Source: an uncultured Akkermansia sp. (GTDB lineage Bacteria; Verrucomicrobiota; Verrucomicrobiia; Verrucomicrobiales; Akkermansiaceae). Taken from it: a DNA stretch of 64,000 nucleotides. Shown one piece after another: positions 62,059 to 64,000 of the stretch (position 1 is the stretch's first letter; every line of letters begins with the position of its first letter). Location: positions 1 to 64,000 of the forward strand of contig CASFPZ010000010.1 of NCBI GenBank assembly GCA_949296365.1, given 5' to 3'. The notes under the pieces are model-generated. The model did no database searches, was not told where the DNA came from, and saw only the letters and a program-made list of their open reading frames with translations. The translations under genes were made by a program, and so were the position numbers.

Positions 62059-64000
62059 ATGAAAAGATCTCTCCTTTTGTCAGTGGCGGTTTCCCTATTC
62101 CTTGCCAATTTTGGAATGACGCAGGATATGGAGGAAGTCTTCGAACCTTTTCCTGAATCTCAAAGAGAATTGCTAGTGCGAGGCCAATTCAGTGATTTAG
62201 AAGAGGCTCTTTATGGGGCTATTCGAAAAGTTGTCGACGGTAAAACGCTAGAAGCTATTCTTGCGGATGAAAGGCTCATGCATTGGGTAACGGCGGCAGA
62301 ATTGATTCGCCTTACTGGTGCGGACCATATGGAGGCGCTTTACGGTAGAGGACAAAAATATATTCGGTTCCTAATGGTGTTTTTGCAGGACCCTGAATGG
62401 ATGCAACTTTATTTGCGAGCGGGTTTGGTTCCGACGAATACCGAGGTTGGTTTGCGTGTCCTGGCTGACATATGGGCCGTGGATGGACAGGCTAAGGATT
62501 TCAGAAATTATTTGTCCTTAGCAACTGGCATCGCTTCGTCTTGGGGGGCAGGGCGCAATGCGCCCCGAGTACAATTGGCGGAACATCACCCGTCGCCGGG
62601 TAAAAAGTGTAATCCTGTTTGGCGTTATAGATTTTTTAAAAGATCCCACCAGCAAGAGAAACTGCACCCAGGCTTTATGAAATTGCAACCCTGGGAGATC
62701 CGCTTTTTGGTGGCTAGCGGAGTTGACGACGCTTCGTTTCAGTACTGCCAGGATAATATCAATCTACCGTGGGAGCAATACGATGGAGCTTGTTGGTTTG
62801 CCAATTATAAGGGAGGATCGGATTTCGGCGATAGCATTCACAATGGACTTCTCTTTTATGCCCCTTGCAGCAACGACATAGGTATTGTCCAGAAAACTGT
62901 CGAACAAGGTGGTGTGTGCGGTGCTCTATCAACGTTGGGCAGTATAGCGGCAGCGGCTCGAGGCATCCCATCGTATACTGTGGGACAACCAGGACACTGC
63001 GCTTATGCTATCCGATTGAAACGCGGCGAATGGCGTGGCGGATTTGGCGGGCCGATTGGCGGCATGAAAGAATATATTTTCTTTGACGGGTTAGATCCGG
63101 TTTCTCGAGATTTGATGGAAGCTGTATTCGCCGACGATGCCAATGTAGAACAATCTTATCGCGAAGCTTCTCTGGCTCGAGTGTTGGTTGCTGCGGGTAA
63201 AGACAACTTGGCTCGGGCTGCTTGGGAACGAGCCATCAAGACGGCGCCATTGAACGCCTTTTTTAGACAGGATTATCAGCAGTTTATCGAGGAACGGTTC
63301 TTGTTCTCCAAAAAACAATGGTGCGACTATGCTTGTAACCTTCTCAACGATTTCGAAGGACACGGGTTCGCTGCCCTGGAAATTTTGAAAGACTTGCAGC
63401 CGAAATTTCTTGAAGGGCAGAGCGATCAAACGAAACTTGACTACTTTGCGAAGGTTCACAAGATGTTGGCAACGACCCCTATGGCTTGGTCAATTAAGCC
63501 TGATGGAATTTTTGAATTCCAGACAAACATGTTGCAGCAGCCGGAATCTTGTAGCAAGCTTTTCGAAATTGTCCTGAAACAGCATTTTAACAAAGGAGAT
63601 GGCGCATTGTTTGGTTTCGCGTTGAACTGGGGGGTTAAGCAGTTTGTTGAACAAGGCCAGGAAGAATATTTTGACCGGGCGTTTCAGGCGGCTGTGAGGA
63701 TGGAAAACAGAACTTCAGGTTCTGCTCCATTGGACGCTAAGGCGTTGAGCAATAACTTGGGACAAGCAATCAGTGGTGCTGAAAAAGCGCGTGCTCGTGG
63801 TGCATTCCAAACTCTTAGCAAGTTTGCTGCGCCATTCTGCCACAACGAGAGCGGGCCGTCGGTTGACCAATTTGATTGCCCTCCTGGCGAACTTGCTTCA
63901 GAAGGTGGATTTATTATGCTGTCCTCCTATCAGCGTGGACGTGATAGACCTTGCGATCATGCTAATGTATTAGCAAAAAAACCTGGTTTCCTCTGCACGG
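62059..64000 (+). CDS. Secreted transglutaminase-like protein (3' end outside window)
   Basis: An ATG frame stays open for 647 codons to the window end without a stop. It begins with a signal peptide (MKRSLLLSVAVSLFLAN, cleavage near FGMTQ). At about residues 278-325 it has GGVCGALSTLGSIAAAARGI followed by VGQPGHCAYAI, the Cys and His arrangement of transglutaminase-like cysteine folds. A helical region follows, and the last visible part (LASEGGFIMLSSYQRG, HANVLAKKPGF) resembles the start of a discoidin/NPCBM-like carbohydrate-binding domain. Whether it crosslinks, hydrolyses or only binds is unknown. It begins 46 bases after the IS remnant. Confidence 0.75.
   Translation, partial: MKRSLLLSVAVSLFLANFGMTQDMEEVFEPFPESQRELLVRGQFSDLEEALYGAIRKVVDGKTLEAILADERLMHWVTAAELIRLTGADHMEALYGRGQKYIRFLMVFLQDPEWMQLYLRAGLVPTNTEVGLRVLADIWAVDGQAKDFRNYLSLATGIASSWGAGRNAPRVQLAEHHPSPGKKCNPVWRYRFFKRSHQQEKLHPGFMKLQPWEIRFLVASGVDDASFQYCQDNINLPWEQYDGACWFANYKGGSDFGDSIHNGLLFYAPCSNDIGIVQKTVEQGGVCGALSTLGSIAAAARGIPSYTVGQPGHCAYAIRLKRGEWRGGFGGPIGGMKEYIFFDGLDPVSRDLMEAVFADDANVEQSYREASLARVLVAAGKDNLARAAWERAIKTAPLNAFFRQDYQQFIEERFLFSKKQWCDYACNLLNDFEGHGFAALEILKDLQPKFLEGQSDQTKLDYFAKVHKMLATTPMAWSIKPDGIFEFQTNMLQQPESCSKLFEIVLKQHFNKGDGALFGFALNWGVKQFVEQGQEEYFDRAFQAAVRMENRTSGSAPLDAKALSNNLGQAISGAEKARARGAFQTLSKFAAPFCHNESGPSVDQFDCPPGELASEGGFIMLSSYQRGRDRPCDHANVLAKKPGFLCT

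Noticed and set aside
1-64000. CRISPR arrays, rRNA and tRNA genes
   Set aside because: No regularly spaced repeats, no rRNA-like sequence and no tRNA cloverleaf with a T-loop were found by eye in the intergenic regions.

Overview
The window looks like part of a chromosome from a Verrucomicrobiota bacterium, probably a gut-associated relative of Akkermansia or the Opitutales. This is inference from protein style: a Prc-type periplasmic protease, FloA flotillin, several glycoside hydrolase families typical of glycan-degrading PVC bacteria, many lipoproteins, and almost no Shine-Dalgarno motifs upstream of starts. No rRNA, tRNA, CRISPR array or phage was seen. Recognisable insertion-sequence debris lies at the left edge (1-150) and near the right end (61617-62012), and both share the same terminal sequence.

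Region by region. 1-8.5 kb: end of an IS element, prc, uvrB, three small membrane/secreted proteins of unknown role, then a MATE transporter translationally coupled to ubiE/menG. 8.7-21.4 kb: an envelope region with two YkuD L,D-transpeptidase lipoproteins, a PBP2-type transpeptidase, a LysM lipoprotein, a large unknown lipoprotein and an LpxR-like outer-membrane protein, interspersed with fructose-bisphosphate aldolase, an MFS exporter and a TatD nuclease. 21.6-24.3 kb: aconitase. 24.6-32 kb: an AraC regulator divergent from an operon of a GH2 beta-galactosidase-like enzyme and a three-component corrinoid methyltransferase set (UroD-like, corrinoid protein, MtaA-like UroD), closed by a strong terminator. 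32-47.3 kb: a carbohydrate region with an aldo/keto reductase, a GH36-like enzyme, an apparently exported RbsD/FucU-type mutarotase, a GH116 enzyme, a PA14-like membrane protein, a tandem pair of alkaline-phosphatase-superfamily enzymes (the first broken by two frameshifts) flanking a flavodoxin/ferredoxin protein, and GH95 with a D-2-hydroxyacid dehydrogenase. 47.4-58.8 kb: housekeeping genes queA, floA with a membrane partner, dinB, a GT25 glycosyltransferase, ribF-truB-nrnA, a small lipoprotein and a double M16 peptidase. 58.9-64 kb: a DUF6067-type glycoside hydrolase, an IS remnant, and a secreted transglutaminase-like protein cut off by the window end.

The most notable system is the GH2/corrinoid-methyltransferase operon at 25.7-32 kb. 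It joins extracytoplasmic glycan hydrolysis to cytoplasmic B12-dependent methyl transfer under one putative AraC regulator. The two UroD-like proteins differ in the third residue of the zinc motif (HxC...C in the last gene, HxC...H in the first), which suggests distinct donor-side and acceptor-side roles. A plausible reading is removal and use of methyl groups from a methylated sugar or other methoxylated compound, but the substrate cannot be read from sequence. A second unusual arrangement is the exported mutarotase-like protein encoded between a GH36-like and a GH116 enzyme in one operon.
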